From NCBI RefSeq assembly GCF_029227915.1, contig NC_079879.1:2478001-2542000 (forward strand): a stretch of DNA of 64,000 bases. Reading direction: 5' to 3'. The position numbers and the translations under genes were made by a program. The number at the start of each line of letters is the position of its first letter. Position 1 is the stretch's first letter. Shown piece by piece: positions 47,612-59,800 of this stretch. The stretch is from Hydractinia symbiolongicarpus. Taxonomy: Eukaryota; Cnidaria; Hydrozoa; Anthoathecata; Hydractiniidae. Under the pieces are notes generated by a model that did not search any database, was not told where the DNA came from, and was given only the letters and a program-made list of their open reading frames with translations.

Positions 47612-48472
47612 TCAGGTCAACTCCCAATACTTCTTGAGGCCTGCCTTTTCATCCTCTGAAAAGCACCAATCGATGACCCTATCCGGATGCCAGGCTATTG
47701 GAAGAAAATCCTCCTTAATCCAGGCCTTTTCGACTTTCCTCCGGCAATAGGCATGGATAGTTCGAGCTCCTCATCGGCAACCCTGTTGCATATGTCCTGA
47801 GTGACAAACCAGTCCGGCACAAACTCAAACAGCCAAGAATGATTTTCAACAGCCTTGTCACACATGTCATGCGTTTTGAACCTATCCGCTATATATTCGA
47901 GCATTTCGGGATCCTTTTCAACACCCCTGCTACACATGTCATGAACCGATCTACTACATGCTTAAACGTGTCGGGATCTTTTTCGGCGACCTTGCCACAC
48001 ATATTTTGCACTATGAACCGATCTGGTATGGCCCTGAGCATCTCGAAATCCTTTTCAAAAACTTTGTTAAACATATCTTGTGTTATGAACTGATCTGGCA
48101 CATACTCCAATATCCCCGGTTCCTTTTCAACAGCCTTGTTACACATGGCCTGTGTTTAAAATTTTGACGGTACATGCTTGAGCGCATGGGGATACTCCTC
48201 AACAGCCATATTGCATATGCGCCGCGTCTTGAACCTGCCCGGCATATACTCCAACATTTCGGGCTCCTTTTCAACGACCCTGTTACACATATCTTGCGTC
48301 TTTAAATGGTCCGGTATATCCATGACCATAAAGGTTATATCCTCAACAGCCTTGTTAAAATATTCATGTTTTTCAATTAATTTAATAAGATCGGTTTTAT
48401 TAAGAGCTGAATAACGTTGAAGGCCCGTTTTTGGGCCAACAATCTTAATGAGGATATCGTTTTGCCTTCCAT
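47612..48472 (-). pseudogene. SAP-like plus Cys-repeat protein (DUF4116-like), frameshifted
   Basis: After a short start (ATG 48,472) and an early frame change comes a SAP-like motif (GLQRYSALNKTDLIKLIEK). About eight repeats of ~24 residues follow, with the consensus MCNKAVEKEPxxLEYxPDxFxTQD. The C-terminal domain has DFLPIAWHPDR and WCFSEDEK and stops at 47,612. Breaks: TAA in the third repeat (~48,158), a frame change in the sixth or seventh (~47,940) and another near 47,745. The repeats resemble the DUF4116-type helical repeats seen in large DNA viruses and cnidarian Polinton-linked proteins. Their role is unknown; protein binding is likely. It belongs to the old element. Confidence 0.7.
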
Positions 48473-48760
48473 TCTCTCTTTATTATATAGAATTTTTGCA
48501 TTGTCGGAAGATTTCATTCTGCTCAAAAACTACCGGAATTTCCCTCTTTACTGCGCATGCGTTGATTTTTTGATGAATATCAGGGAAATACCCCTGTATG
48601 CACGTTGATTATTAGGGAATTGCGTTAGAATCTTGATGACGTCATTATGGTGAATAATAGGTCTTATGTAGATTAATATGGGATGGTCTTGGATGGTGTG
48701 GTGACTATTAGGGGATTGTCGTTGACTTTGCTGGGGTTTGCTGGGGTTTGTTATAATACA

Positions 48761-49493
48761 TATATACATATATAATATACGTAACATATACATATACGGA
48801 TTAATTGCAACTTTCCTTACTAAGACAGGTGACTCGCAGAAGACAAAAGTAGTCTTATCATCGAGAACCTGTTATTTCTACGCAAAGTTTATTAACAACA
48901 AATATGTCCTAATCAATATAGCTATGTATAAATAACAAAAGTATAATGAAATTAAAAAAATGAGAATGAAATTAAAATTAAAATTAAAGAAAAAGAATTT
49001 AAATTAGAAGAAAGACGTTTCGCTCTCAAATTCAAACAAGACGTATGATATACGCAAACAACCTCGCGAATAAAGTTTACAAAAAGCTGTCTATCAAATT
49101 GGGATTTTTGTTACGAAGTTAGACATATTTTACTATTCAGATACGCAATAATATTTGTTACACACTTATTTTTCAAAATTGATTTGTGAGACCTTCCTGA
49201 ACGGAAAATTCCTCGAACTTTTAATTTTCGATGGGTCCGTCTTGGGTGAACCGACTGACAGGAAGAAGAAAGACCACAAACCCACAAACCCCAAAATTTG
49301 CGAAATTCATTAATTCAGTTAATTCTGCCTACATTCACTTTTAAAAAGTTTGGTGGAAACACCTTTATTTACTAGTTAGTTAAACAAGTGTTTTGAACAC
49401 TTGTCTTATCTTTTTAAAAAAGAAAAAAGAAAAAAAAAGTAAAAATAGTTACCAAGATGAGATTCGAACACACGACGACTCCCGTGTCGGTGC
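48761..49493. other. No gene seen
   Basis: AT-rich sequence with a TA-rich patch at 48,760-48,800, an A-rich stretch at 48,940-49,010 and a poly-A/G run at 49,417-49,445. No frame with protein character. The last 50 bases contain GATTCGAAC, a B-box-like word, without a recognisable tRNA fold. Confidence 0.5.
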
Positions 49494-50021
49494 TCAGAGA
49501 GGCAAAAATTTCCATTCTTGTAGGACACATTTGCGTTTTAATACAAGCTCACGAGCTTGTAATAAAAGTAGATTTTTCAATTTACATCGAAATATGTCCT
49601 CCGAAGTAGATACAAAAATTGACTTCTTAATTTTGTTACAGTTATTCCAAATGTGTGGTCTGCGGTACGAATTGGAAAATTGACTGTTTTTAGTTTTCCT
49701 AAGTGGTGGATAGTATTGATCTGCAGATCTCGTTGTGTATTTGTTATGAGAAATGTGAAAGGTGTTAGTAAATACTTCAGGTGCGTCATTATTTTTTGCT
49801 TTGTATTTGAAACAAAGCGTTTGAAAGATATTTAGTTGAAATACATCCAAGGCTTTCATTGACTGAAGTAATGGTCTGGAATGAGTCAGCCTATCTTTAA
49901 AAGTGATTATTCTGGCAGCATGTTTTTGATGAAAGTAAAGTGACTGTATTTTAGTTTTATTAGTGCTGCACCAAACTATGTTAGCGTAATTAATATGACT
50001 ATGTATAAAAGAGTAATACAA
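49494..50021 (-). pseudogene. Non-LTR retrotransposon RT C-terminal fragment (CR1/jockey-like)
   Basis: 175 open residues with the C-terminal reverse-transcriptase signature FIHSHINYANIVWCSTNK, then HQKHAARII and SMKALDVFQLNIFQTLCFKYK, and a Tyr/Arg-rich tail. The order is that of CR1/jockey-like elements downstream of the catalytic palm. The upstream part is missing (truncation just beyond ~50,040). It starts mid-domain, so this is a 5'-truncated relic. Confidence 0.85.
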
Positions 50022-50329
50022 TTGTATTAGAGATTGTCTGTTTGTGGTACATTAGAAATATATATTTTTAAACTTAATAACAGTTTTTAAATAAACTAGT
50101 AACTTTTTTAACATCCTGTATTTTACGAATTTGAAAAGTTTGCGTTAATGTTATATGACGTAAATTGCTGAAAAATAGGTAAATTGCGCTTCGCGCATTA
50201 TTATTCTTGACAAAACTGCTCTACTGCGAAGCGCAGGTAAAAGATCATAAAGATGGCAGCCCAGATGTTCAAATTTTTTTCTGGTATTTTTTGGTAAATG
50301 GTTTTTATTCAAGTTTATATACAGCTAAT

Positions 50330-50890
50330 GTTAGTTTTAATTTCGTAAGGATACAGTGACTTAATGTGTAAGGTCTTCATTCCTACCGCCTTTTTTTGTA
50401 GAGTGGGAATCTGTCTAAGGACAGAATCACAAGCTGACCCCCAGAGTTGAATGCCATAAACAATATGAGAATAAATTAGACTATTTTAAACATTTTTAAG
50501 CACATTTATGTTCACAAATGGTCTTAGCTTATACATTAGACCTATGCTTTGACTAATTTTTTTAGACAGTACTGAGATATGTTGTTTCCAGTTTAAATGT
50601 TGATCAACATAAACGCCAATACAATCACTTTGAGTGAATGCACAATTATTAAGTTTTAGAGTAACATTGTGATTGCGAGTTTTGTTGTTGCTGTGAAAGA
50701 TAACAAAGTTGGTTTTACTTAGATTCAGAGCTAAACAATTGATATTTAACCATAGGCTTAATTGTTTGAGCTCTTGGTTGATACAGTTTTCAAGCTTGAG
50801 AAGACATCAGATTCAAAATATATGTTCTGGTCATCCGCAAAAAGAAAAAATAACAGTTTAGATGAAATGTTAGTAAGGTCTTCATGAAAA
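50330..50890 (-). pseudogene. Second non-LTR RT fragment (FADD box), decayed
   Basis: Read on the minus strand with several frame changes and stops: FLFADDQNIYFES (catalytic box, ~50,850), NLSKTNFVIFHS-like, a VYVDQHLNWKQHIS segment, then LRPFVNINVLKNV and LIYSHIVYGIQLWGS (~50,440). It covers the same C-terminal landmarks as the neighbour at 49,494. It is therefore a separate, more decayed insertion, not the missing part of the first one. Confidence 0.8.
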
Positions 50891-50964
50891 GGCTAACAAA
50901 ATATTTACCAGGTATTTACCAGGTATTAACTGATGCTAGCTAGCTAGATAGTCCAACCAGCTTA

Positions 50965-52159
50965 CAGTACAGTCCAGATGTAAGCATACGCGTACGCTCA
51001 AGTTTCACACCTTTTTCTCGGAGGCGGTAGTTGTTTGTCTTTTGTTGTTATTAATTATCTTGCGAGTCTTGTAAGTCATTAACTTGCACGTAATAAACAA
51101 AAGATTATTGAAGAAAAAATAGCTTATTATATTTGTGCGTAACTATTGTTAAATAGTGTTAACATAACTATTCCCAATAGCATAATTGCAAATGTTATCA
51201 ACTCTATCAATGTGACACGAAGAGCCATTGTTTAATATTTTTATTAAACAAATGTTTTGCGTGAAAACTAAATAAACTAGCGAGAAGGCATTGTTGGTTG
51301 CGCGGGTTAAATAAAGCGTTTAAGCGATAGAAGTTATTATATTTTAACAAAGATTGAAACTTTAATTTTAATAGAAATGTTTTTTTAGATTGCATTTTAA
51401 AACTTTAAAATTGAAAAACGGCGATAGAAATGTTTTTTAGATCGCATTTTAAAAGTTTAAAAACGAAAAACGTCGATAGAAATGTTTTTTTAGATCGCAT
51501 TTTAAAAGTTTAAAAAACGAAAAACGGCGATAGAAATGTTTTTTAGATCGCATTTTAAAAGTTTTAAAACGGAAAACGGCGATAGAAATTTTTTTTTTAG
51601 ATCGCATTTTAAAAGTTTAAAAACGAAAAACGGCGATAGAAATGTTTTTTTAGATCGCATTTTAAAAGTTTAAAAAACGAAAAACGGCGATAGAAATGAT
51701 TTTTAGATCACATTTTAAAAGTTTAAAAACGAAAAACGGTGATAGAAATGTTTTTTTAGATCGCATTTTGAAAGTTTAAAAAACGAAAAACGGCGATAGA
51801 AATGTTTTTTAGATCGCATTTTAAAAGTTTAAAGACGAAAAACGGCGATAGAAATGTTTTTTTAGATCGCATTTTGAAAGTAACAGCTTGTGTTTTTTAA
51901 ATATATCAGATTAAAATCGCGTTTCAATAATTAGTTTCATTGTTAAAAAAAATTAAAATTCAATGGCCTTCGCGTTTAATTTATTCTCGCGCAGAGTATT
52001 GTTTTTGAACAATGTTTCTTGCTATGCTTTTGTTTTTAACACGAAGCAATTATTTTCGCGCAATTTGAAAGGAACTTGGTATCCTATTGTTTTTTTTTAA
52101 TGAAAGCAATTATTTTTGCAAGTTGAGCGTACACGTACGCTTACATCTGGACTGGACTG
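50965..52159. mobile_element. Tc1-like non-autonomous DNA transposon carrying a minisatellite
   Basis: Inverted termini of about 36 bp: CAGTACAGTCCAGATGTAAG on the left and the complementary CTTACATCTGGACTGGACTG on the right. They begin with CAGT and are flanked by TA on both sides (50,963-50,964; 52,160-52,161), as in Tc1/mariner elements. The 1.2 kb interior has no transposase frame. It holds a 10-copy tandem repeat and AT-rich filler, so it must have relied on another element's transposase. Confidence 0.82.
51371..51881. repeat. Minisatellite, ~10 x ~52 bp
   Basis: Units with ATAGAAATG begin near 51,371, 51,424, 51,474, 51,530, 51,580, 51,636, 51,690, 51,742, 51,798 and 51,848. Each has a T-run, TAGATCGCATTTTAAAAG and ACGAAAAACGGCG. 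Unit length varies by a few bases through the homopolymer runs. Confidence 0.93.
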
Positions 52160-52161
52160 TA

Positions 52162-53406
52162 ACATGCTTGAAAATTTCTGATAATTTTCAACAAAACTGA
52201 CCAACGTATTTTAATTCAACATCAAAATATGGGGGAATCATGCTAATTCTCAGTAGCCAACTATTTGATGCATAAATGTTTCACGGCAGATAAATATTAA
52301 TATTCAACTGCAGTTGCTCCTTGATGCGATACATAGTGGACCTTTCACAGTCAAACCTTTATAGTAAAAATCTTAAATAATAGAATTTACAAGCAAAACG
52401 GCATCACAATGTCCCCAAATGGCAAAGATTAAGGAATATTAAGCAATATCTAAAACATATTAAAGATATATATAATAGATATTTTACTTATGAAGGTTTC
52501 ACCACAAAAGCATTATAATTACGTCATTTGTCTATCATTTCATAATGGCTGCTTAATCAAAATATATACTGGGCCGTGATTGGTTCAACCAGTATTATGA
52601 CACGAACCCGACCGCAAGAATAGCTATAAATTGGATGATAATTTGCGGGTGTGTTTGAGTCTCCTGATTTAAAGATTACCTCCTGCGAAAAATAAAGTTA
52701 ATTGCATATGAAAGAGCTTGAAAGGTTGTCTAGGAATTTGAGTATTTTTTTTAAAAATTCTTGATTTGTCCTTTAGAATTTGGAATACTAAAAAGATTCA
52801 CTAATTATGCATGTTGTCATGAGTATGCTCTGCAAGGGTGTTATATTTAACATTTTGACAAGCCACATAGAGTTAAACATGTTTTCTGGCTGTTCACTTT
52901 GACGCTTTAATCATTTTACATAAGTTACAATATTTAGTTACCATAATTATGCTCAATGCTTACTCATGACGTCTTAATTTCGCATAATTAGCACACCTTT
53001 TAGGACAAATATCTAAAGAACAGATAAATGCAATGAATTCACTTGTTCAAAATCACGATTCATATTATCAGGGTTGTATTTGGTATATTTCCTAGTTTTG
53101 ACTGTTTTTGACATGCGCTTTTTGTTGTTTAATTTTCGTATTCAACCTACTAAATCATGATTAATGAGACTTGTTGGCATGACGTCCTGTTCAGCCATTG
53201 AAGCAGGGCTGTTCGATGCTATAATGTCGATTAAAAATTTGTGTCCTGCGTTACACGCGTTTATTTTTTAATTATTTGTGTTAAGCCATGCTGTTGAATA
53301 ATTGCTTTAACTTCTCTATTATCTCATGAATTTAGGTAGTTTACATTCTAAGTCCTATGAGTATATTATTTTTAGACTCTGCACAACAAAGCGATAATGA
53401 TTTCTC
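52162..53406. other. No gene seen
   Basis: AT-rich unique sequence with no coding frame, clear repeat or RNA gene that I can support. Confidence 0.5.
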
Positions 53407-53815
53407 TTATAACTCATTGTAATTACTCAGCAAGTGTTTTGTGCCGTTTGGAGGTCTATATTGTGTTGCTATAAGAACGTGATGCATATTTTTAAAGACA
53501 ATTTCTATAGCAACGCTTTGGAGTTCATCAATCTCCAAATCTGTTTGCCTAACATAGTTTATGTTGTCATTTATATAAAGCGCTACACCTCCTTTACAAG
53601 TATTACGATTATTTTTTTCAATATTATAAGCTGGGATTTTATACAGCTGATCCACATCTTCCGTGGTTGAAATATGAGGTTGAAATATGATAACGTAAAG
53701 ACATCTATGTTTGGATAAGATGAAAAAATTGCGTGGAAACCACTAAAAGTTGCTAATAAGCCACAAATTTTTTGATGTAATGTATTAAATCCTTTTCTCT
53801 TTAACAGTTCTACAA
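53407..53815 (-). pseudogene. Non-LTR retrotransposon endonuclease N-terminal fragment
   Basis: The minus-strand reading, with a frame change near 53,660, shows the start of an AP-type endonuclease as in CR1/jockey ORF2: a FNTLHQKICGLL-like strand, SYPNIDVFTLS, then GGVALYINDNINYV, VAIEIVFKNMHHVLIA and YRPPNG. It ends abruptly at 53,407. It could be the 5' part of one of the RT fragments further left, but intervening sequence does not support a single continuous element. Confidence 0.75.
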
Positions 53816-53964
53816 ATCATTCTTTCTTTTGCATTTAACAGTTTCAATATTTCAACAAAACAACAACAAGAATAATAGTAAAGCGTAGCGCACGACCGTA
53901 CTGGCTGCCATCGTGAAATAGAAAATGATTGAGTTTTTAGAGGCACTTATTATCAGACCACTCT

Positions 53965-54122
53965 GTGCGGCAAAGGTGTTGCTAATCGAGTTGTATTGCT
54001 TGTGTCGTATATGTCCCAGAACCCAGACGGTATCCTGCAACAGGTGCCAGGAGTGGTTTCGTGAAGCCTGTAAGACTTTCGGGGAATATGTTTTTCAACA
54101 AACACAAGAATGGTTTTGTATG
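53965..54122 (+). pseudogene. PHD-finger-like relic
   Basis: A short plus-strand frame contains LYCLCRICPRTQTVSCNRC, then QEWFREACKTF and EWFC. This is the CxC...CxxC-EWF-xxC...WxC spacing of PHD fingers, with the usual His replaced by Arg/Glu near EWFREAC. There is no recognisable neighbour of the same gene. PHD fingers occur in many transposon-encoded proteins, so this is probably a relic. It is followed by an A-rich run (54,123-54,160). Confidence 0.4.
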
Positions 54123-54407
54123 TAAAAATGTCAAAAAAAAAAATAAATCATAAAAACTGAAAAAAATTCCTAAAAACTCAAATCAAATTCTGTGAAAAGA
54201 AAAACAACTTTAATTGTATCCTTTTCTGATGTTACGGAAAACATGTGTATTTTTTCTTCATCACAAAAAATATATTCTAACGAAATAGATTCTGTACTTA
54301 AACAAAGAATACTGAAAACTTATTGCAAAACTAGCATCTTCCAAATATTACGGTCAAACTCTCAAAAAAATTTAAACTATACAATAAATCCTGTTCTAAA
54401 AATTGTA

Positions 54408-54436
54408 TGCTATATATATATATATATATATATATT
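54408..54436. repeat. (TA)n microsatellite
   Basis: About 14 TA units. The surrounding sequence from 54,126 to 55,866 is AT-rich with no gene I can support. Confidence 0.9.
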
Positions 54437-55866
54437 TATAATTTCCTATCTTATGTAATTTTTGCTGATAAACCAAAAATATGCCAATCATTTTCTTTAA
54501 AAGTTTTGTTTCCTCTTTCAAATTTTGCTGATGTTAACCCAGATCTGAGCATATGGTCTATGTGATGTGGTTATGTGTGATTATTTAGAAAGTGGCTCTG
54601 GTGTTGATATGGTAAATTCCCCTGTATTGTACACTCTATATATCATTTGAAAATGCATTTCTGCACGTATATACACACAAACTGTAATATTTAATGGAAT
54701 CAATTTTACAGGAACATCTGAGTGTACTTTTTAAAAAGAATTTAGACGAAGGGTGAAATCAATTTTCTATCATAAAGAGATCCAAAATGAAGGAAGAAGT
54801 TGTGGAAATAGTTCTCCCTTTTTTTTGAAAAATTGCATCTGTCGTACGCTTAATACTTGAGTTGGTCTGGGGATGTTTTGAACATTATAACCGGTTGGGC
54901 TAATTTCACCCACACTATCCATCCTTTTGATAACTTTTGATAGGTATTCCAAATGGAATCAAACTTCAGGAACAAAATGATAGCAATAATTTTTTGCTTA
55001 TATCAGTACTTTTTCCATCACATCATTAACTTGACATTTGTTCCAAATACCACTGCTTAACATTTAAATGCTTTAGTTGGTTCTACATTAATTTTGCGTA
55101 TATTTTCTTCCTAATATTTTACTTCACTTCAGGTGAACTGATACCTGAGGTAAACAACAATATTGCACAAGTTTAATATTTCACTTTGCTTAAAATGATT
55201 GGGAAAGTAATCTATGACTCTAGTTTCTTATTTCTCAAAATTGGGCGAGTCTTTGCGTGAGCGAGAGTGATCGCTCTCCCCTTATTGATAGGCCTGACTG
55301 TAATGCTAAGCATGCCATGAGTATGTAGTACAAATAAAATCATGAACTACAGTGGTAATTCTAACCAAGGAAACCTTAATCAAGGTTCTACCTGTAGTAC
55401 TAAGAGTAGTATCAAATCAACTACTTTTTTGTTTCGTAAAAGTAAATTCTGTTCAAGCATTAACAAAAAAAAAATTGTGTTGCATATATTTATGACTATA
55501 GGGTAAAAACAAAAAAAATCCCATCCCGGTATTTATAACCCCTCAGGTCCAACCTAAAATTTTCCTCAATAAATTATACATTATGAAATCACAAGTAAAA
55601 AAAATAAGTTAGTATTTCTCAATATTGTTCTAGAAAATTGAAGAAAGCTGTATTATTTGGTCTGGTCATTTATTAACATGATACACAACTGTTCTTGTAC
55701 AATTAATTCGAGTTAAACATAGTAGTTGCATTTTCACAAGACAGGATCAGCTTGTCGAAAGGCCATAAAATTATTCTGTAATGATCTGCATGTGTGAATT
55801 ACATAAATAATCATCTTTGTTAATGAAAAAAATTACAGATTATGCTGATTCAATATGACATCATTC

Positions 55867-56760
55867 ATCATCATTCTACGCTTAATGTCCGTTTTCCATG
55901 CTAGCACGGGTTGGACGGGGTATATTAATGACCCTCTTCCAATCTGATCTAGACTGTGTTAGATGTAAACTCACCTTTCGCTGTATCAAGTCTGTCCTTA
56001 TAATCTCCTGCCAAGTCTTTCTCGGTCTGCCTCTGGGCTCTGCCCTAGGAACTATCAAGTCTACACTTTCTTACACACTTATCCTGCTCCATTCTTTCCA
56101 AGTGCCCCAGCCAATTCAATCTTCTTATCTGGATAACATCTTTAATTCTACGGATACTTAGCTCTTTCTGTCTCTCCAACTGGCGTTACACATCCACCTA
56201 ACCATTCTCATATCATTCTTTTCTAAACGGTCAAGATCTTCCTGCTTCACTGCCCATGTCTCACTACCGTTTACAACATAACGCTTCTTACACAGGCCTC
56301 ATACAACCTATTTTTTACCTCAATTGACAAGACTCTGCTGGTCAACAAAGGAAGTAACTCTCTGAACTTTTTCCAAGCAGAACCTATCCTGCAAGTAACA
56401 CTTCTTCCAACACCCCCTTCACTGCCCAACATATCACCTAAGTAACAGAAGTTCTCAACTGTCTCTAACGAGCCACTGTTGTACATCATTGAAGCGGTAA
56501 ATACTTCATTCTCTATAATCTCATCTTTGCAACGCTTGCATACAAACTGAATGTCAGCTCTTAACCTTCCACCAATACTACTGCACTTCTTATGTACACA
56601 ATGCTTGCAAGCCTGACAAAAATGGGATTACTACCAACCCCTTTCCTGCAAACTCCACAAGGCCACTTTCCAATTATACAAGGTCACACTTGGATGCAAT
56701 GCTACTAATCATGACTTTAGACTTTGCTGTGTTCACCCTTAATTCTTCCATCGTGGTACT
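55867..56760 (-). pseudogene. RTE-like non-LTR retrotransposon 3' end
   Basis: The minus strand shows, through stops and frame changes, ENFCYLGDMLGSEGGVGRSV and AWKKFRELLPLLTSRVLS, then KNRLYEACVRSVML. This is the conserved C-terminal block of RTE/RTE-X reverse transcriptases. Further downstream come a degenerate C-terminal region and a 3' end with ATGATG-type short repeats (55,860-55,880), a usual RTE tail. It lies just upstream of the host gene's first recognised exon. Confidence 0.8.
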
Positions 56761-56837
56761 GTGTGTCCAACGTACAGAGCGATCTTGCAAAATTTTCTTT
56801 TTGTTTTTTTACAGTTATTGAACAAGTAAACTTATAA

Positions 56838-59800
56838 ATGTCCAGCAATTCATTGAATGGTTGGTCAACACCCAAGAAGATGGATGAAGTTGAATTTGTT
56901 CCATTGACTCCACAAGATGCTACAGGTGCATATAATTTCAATTTTATCACAACTTGATAATTTGGACTTTTTATTTCTTGCATAATAAGATGTTAACTAG
57001 GTAGCAGGTGAAGTTGATGTTCTTTTCCTTTAGGTGCATATAATTTCAATTTCATCACAACTTGATAATTTGAACTTTTTATCTCTTTCATAATAAGATG
57101 TTAACTAGGTAACAGGCGAAGTTGATGTTCATTTTCCTTTAAAATTACTGAATATGTGTAATTTCTTAATGTGAATGCACTGAATAAGGTAAATGATGTC
57201 ATTACATTGCACCTTCAATTTTGAGGATAACTTAGAAATGGGTGGAAGTAACTTATGTCAACTCCTTCATTGGTAACTGCAGACTACCTGAAATTATCTA
57301 AAATTTTAACAAGTTAAACCATTTTAAAAATGCACAGGTTAATGATGTCAGCAACAAAGCTTTAAACCCAACCGTTCGTCAAAAGCACACAATCCTATAT
57401 GTTTTCTTTAACAGCGTTTCAAGCTCTACACATTAGAAAAGTGTATTAAAATTTGAAATGGTTGATGACGTCATTATAAAACCTTAAAACCCTAGTTTGT
57501 TCTTAATGTTAAATCTGAGTGTTTATGTTTATTTACTAGAGAAAATTATTATATAACTATATAAAATTATATGCAAAAAAACAAAAATTCATGCATAATA
57601 AATATTGAAGTTCGACGCAGAACAAACAGCATTTAATTAAATAAATTTTAGCATTTTCCAATATGTTTTAATTTAACCATAAGTGGGTATATACTGTTTT
57701 TAGTGTTGTTAAAGTTGTAATATTTGTCAATTGATTCTTTTCTCAAGGCTGAAATACATGATCATTTTATTAATGACCAGATATCTATAAATTTTTTTTT
57801 AATGACGGTTTCTTATTCCTATATTTCAGCCTGTAGAGTTTTTAATGGTTTTCAACGCTTCATACATGGCAGTAAGAGGCAACATAACTATGCTCTGCAA
57901 AAAAACAATTTCTTTTGTCAATGTTATATTCTCCATTTTGTTTTTTTTTCGTTCTTTTATATTTGAGGTTTCTTTTTTCCTTGTTATTTTTCCTTGTGTG
58001 GAGTTTTACTGTCAGCAAATAATTGCTGACACGAGCCTATCCAATTAAAAACTGCTAGGAAGTGTATTTGCTTTACTGTATGTATAATTTTTTGTTATCT
58101 TTCAGGCTTCCACAAGTATTCCAATGATACACATGAAAATTTAGCCACTCCATTTACTGCAAAGAAATTATCGTCACCAAGATCTCAGAAGCGTATCTTT
58201 CAATCCTGTCCTAGTATCTCTGAGAAAGTTGAAATAATTCATCAGCAAACTGATGACATGGTACAGAAAGTGATACATAATACCAACAAAACTGTGGGTT
58301 ATGTATCGCCATACAAAGGTTAGAAATTACTGTTAAATTAGAATCTAACTTGATTCTAATTTAAATGATTTGAAAATATTTTACCTCTTTTTTTTTCGAT
58401 ATGCATCTTGATTTTCCTCACTCCTGAAAAATAAAAGAGCCATCTTCACATATTTTTTATCGCTTTATATTTTGAATACCTAAACTTTTTTAGGAGATCA
58501 TCTGGACATTTTTGTTAAAATTAGCAGTTTAAGTTGATGGCAACTTAATTATTTGTTCTAGAGGCCTGACCAACTATTTTTTTTTTCAAAAAACCATAAA
58601 AAAAATGCTAATACAGATTTTTTTAAAGTTGGCAGTTAATATCGCGAAAGAAAAATGAACTAATTTAAAATGACACAGTCAAACGTAGTCCGAACATATA
58701 TAGTGCAAATGCATGTGAAACACAAAGTAAAATATGCCTGTCATAGCATCCTCTGTCACAAATAATTTGTTGTTTTTATAAAAGTTGCTTTGCTTAGAAT
58801 GAATTACGAGTAAGTCTATCTCGAAAAAAGCAAGAAAGAATTTTTTTGTAACTCCCTTGAAAATACAACTTTGTTTTGTATTCTTAAAAATTACAAAAAG
58901 GGGTAATAGATTATTTATTTTTATTCCGGCAACTAAGAAACCCAACAAATTTGCTTTGCCTGTGAAATAACTAGTTGCCTTCACCTAAGAACAAAAGTTT
59001 GCTGAGACAATATTTTATACATTATCTTGTGTTTGAATTTTCAGTAAAATTGAGTTGGTTAAGTTGCAACTACTTTATAGAATTTATTGTAAACACTGTT
59101 GTTTATTTTTAAAAGCGCAAAAAGATAAAATAAACAAAATCTTGTGTGTATTTTACATTTTTTCCCAAATTAGTTCATTTATTATGATTTCTCTTTAATA
59201 GCCACAAAGAAGATTTTAACACCCTGTGAAAAGTTTCTTGATAAAACAACAGATAGAAAGGATTATGGTAGCAGTCGAAGTGGTTTAAGTATACAATCCT
59301 ACACTAAAAGGATGTCTCCATCACAAGCCGCTCAATGTCAAGATTTATTTTCTGCGAAAGATGAAATCATTGAGCAAAAAGATATTATTATGCAAAAGTA
59401 AGATTTTGTGTCAAAATTGTCATGTACCAAACGATGTTTTGTTCTCTACTACGTAAGTCTTTAACCCTATTGTTATTTTAAGCCAGAAAAAGAGTAAAAT
59501 ATTGAAATAACAATTTTGGTATAAAAAAGTCTTAAAACTATTGAGTAAAATATAGTATAAACATTATGTCTGTAACAGGCAAAGCGGATGTGTTCATTTT
59601 CCTTTGATGTCGCTGAAAAATGCATGTCTGAAATGTTAAATTTTCTAATGTACGCCACAACGTTAATAACACTATTTAAGGTCAATACCTTGTATCAAAT
59701 TAATGAAGCCATTACAGTGCACTTAAAGTTTTGAGGCCAAAAAACTTGGAAATGGTGACGTCAATGATTTTTCATTGTGTAGGTAACTAGGGACCACCTA

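Larger units (their letters stand above)
47464..48760. mobile_element. Right fragment of the older Polinton-like element
   Basis: It lies outside the younger Polinton's right TIR. It holds a decayed minus-strand repeat-protein gene. Beyond that (48,540-48,660) are TGCGCATGCGTTG and GATGACGTCAT, motifs also seen at the inner edge of the younger element's right TIR. This suggests the old element's own terminus is near. The exact end is not visible; 48,760 is approximate. Confidence 0.55.

Noticed and set aside
49450-49500. tRNA or tRNA-derived SINE (GATTCGAAC word)
   Set aside because: Only a B-box-like word is present. I could not form an acceptor stem or D-arm.
51371-51881. CRISPR-like array
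   Set aside because: Units are contiguous with no unique spacers, in eukaryotic transposon DNA.
49494-53815. One continuous CR1-like element from 53.8 down to 49.5 kb
   Set aside because: The two RT fragments cover the same C-terminal landmarks, so they are at least two separate insertions.
54192-54458. 88-residue plus-strand frame as a coding exon
   Set aside because: It ends in a TA-repeat-encoded Tyr/Ile run, has no splice context and no family resemblance.
57724-58048. Two overlapping intronic frames of 67-80 residues
   Set aside because: Phe-rich, AT-driven frames within the first intron, ending before the polypyrimidine tract.
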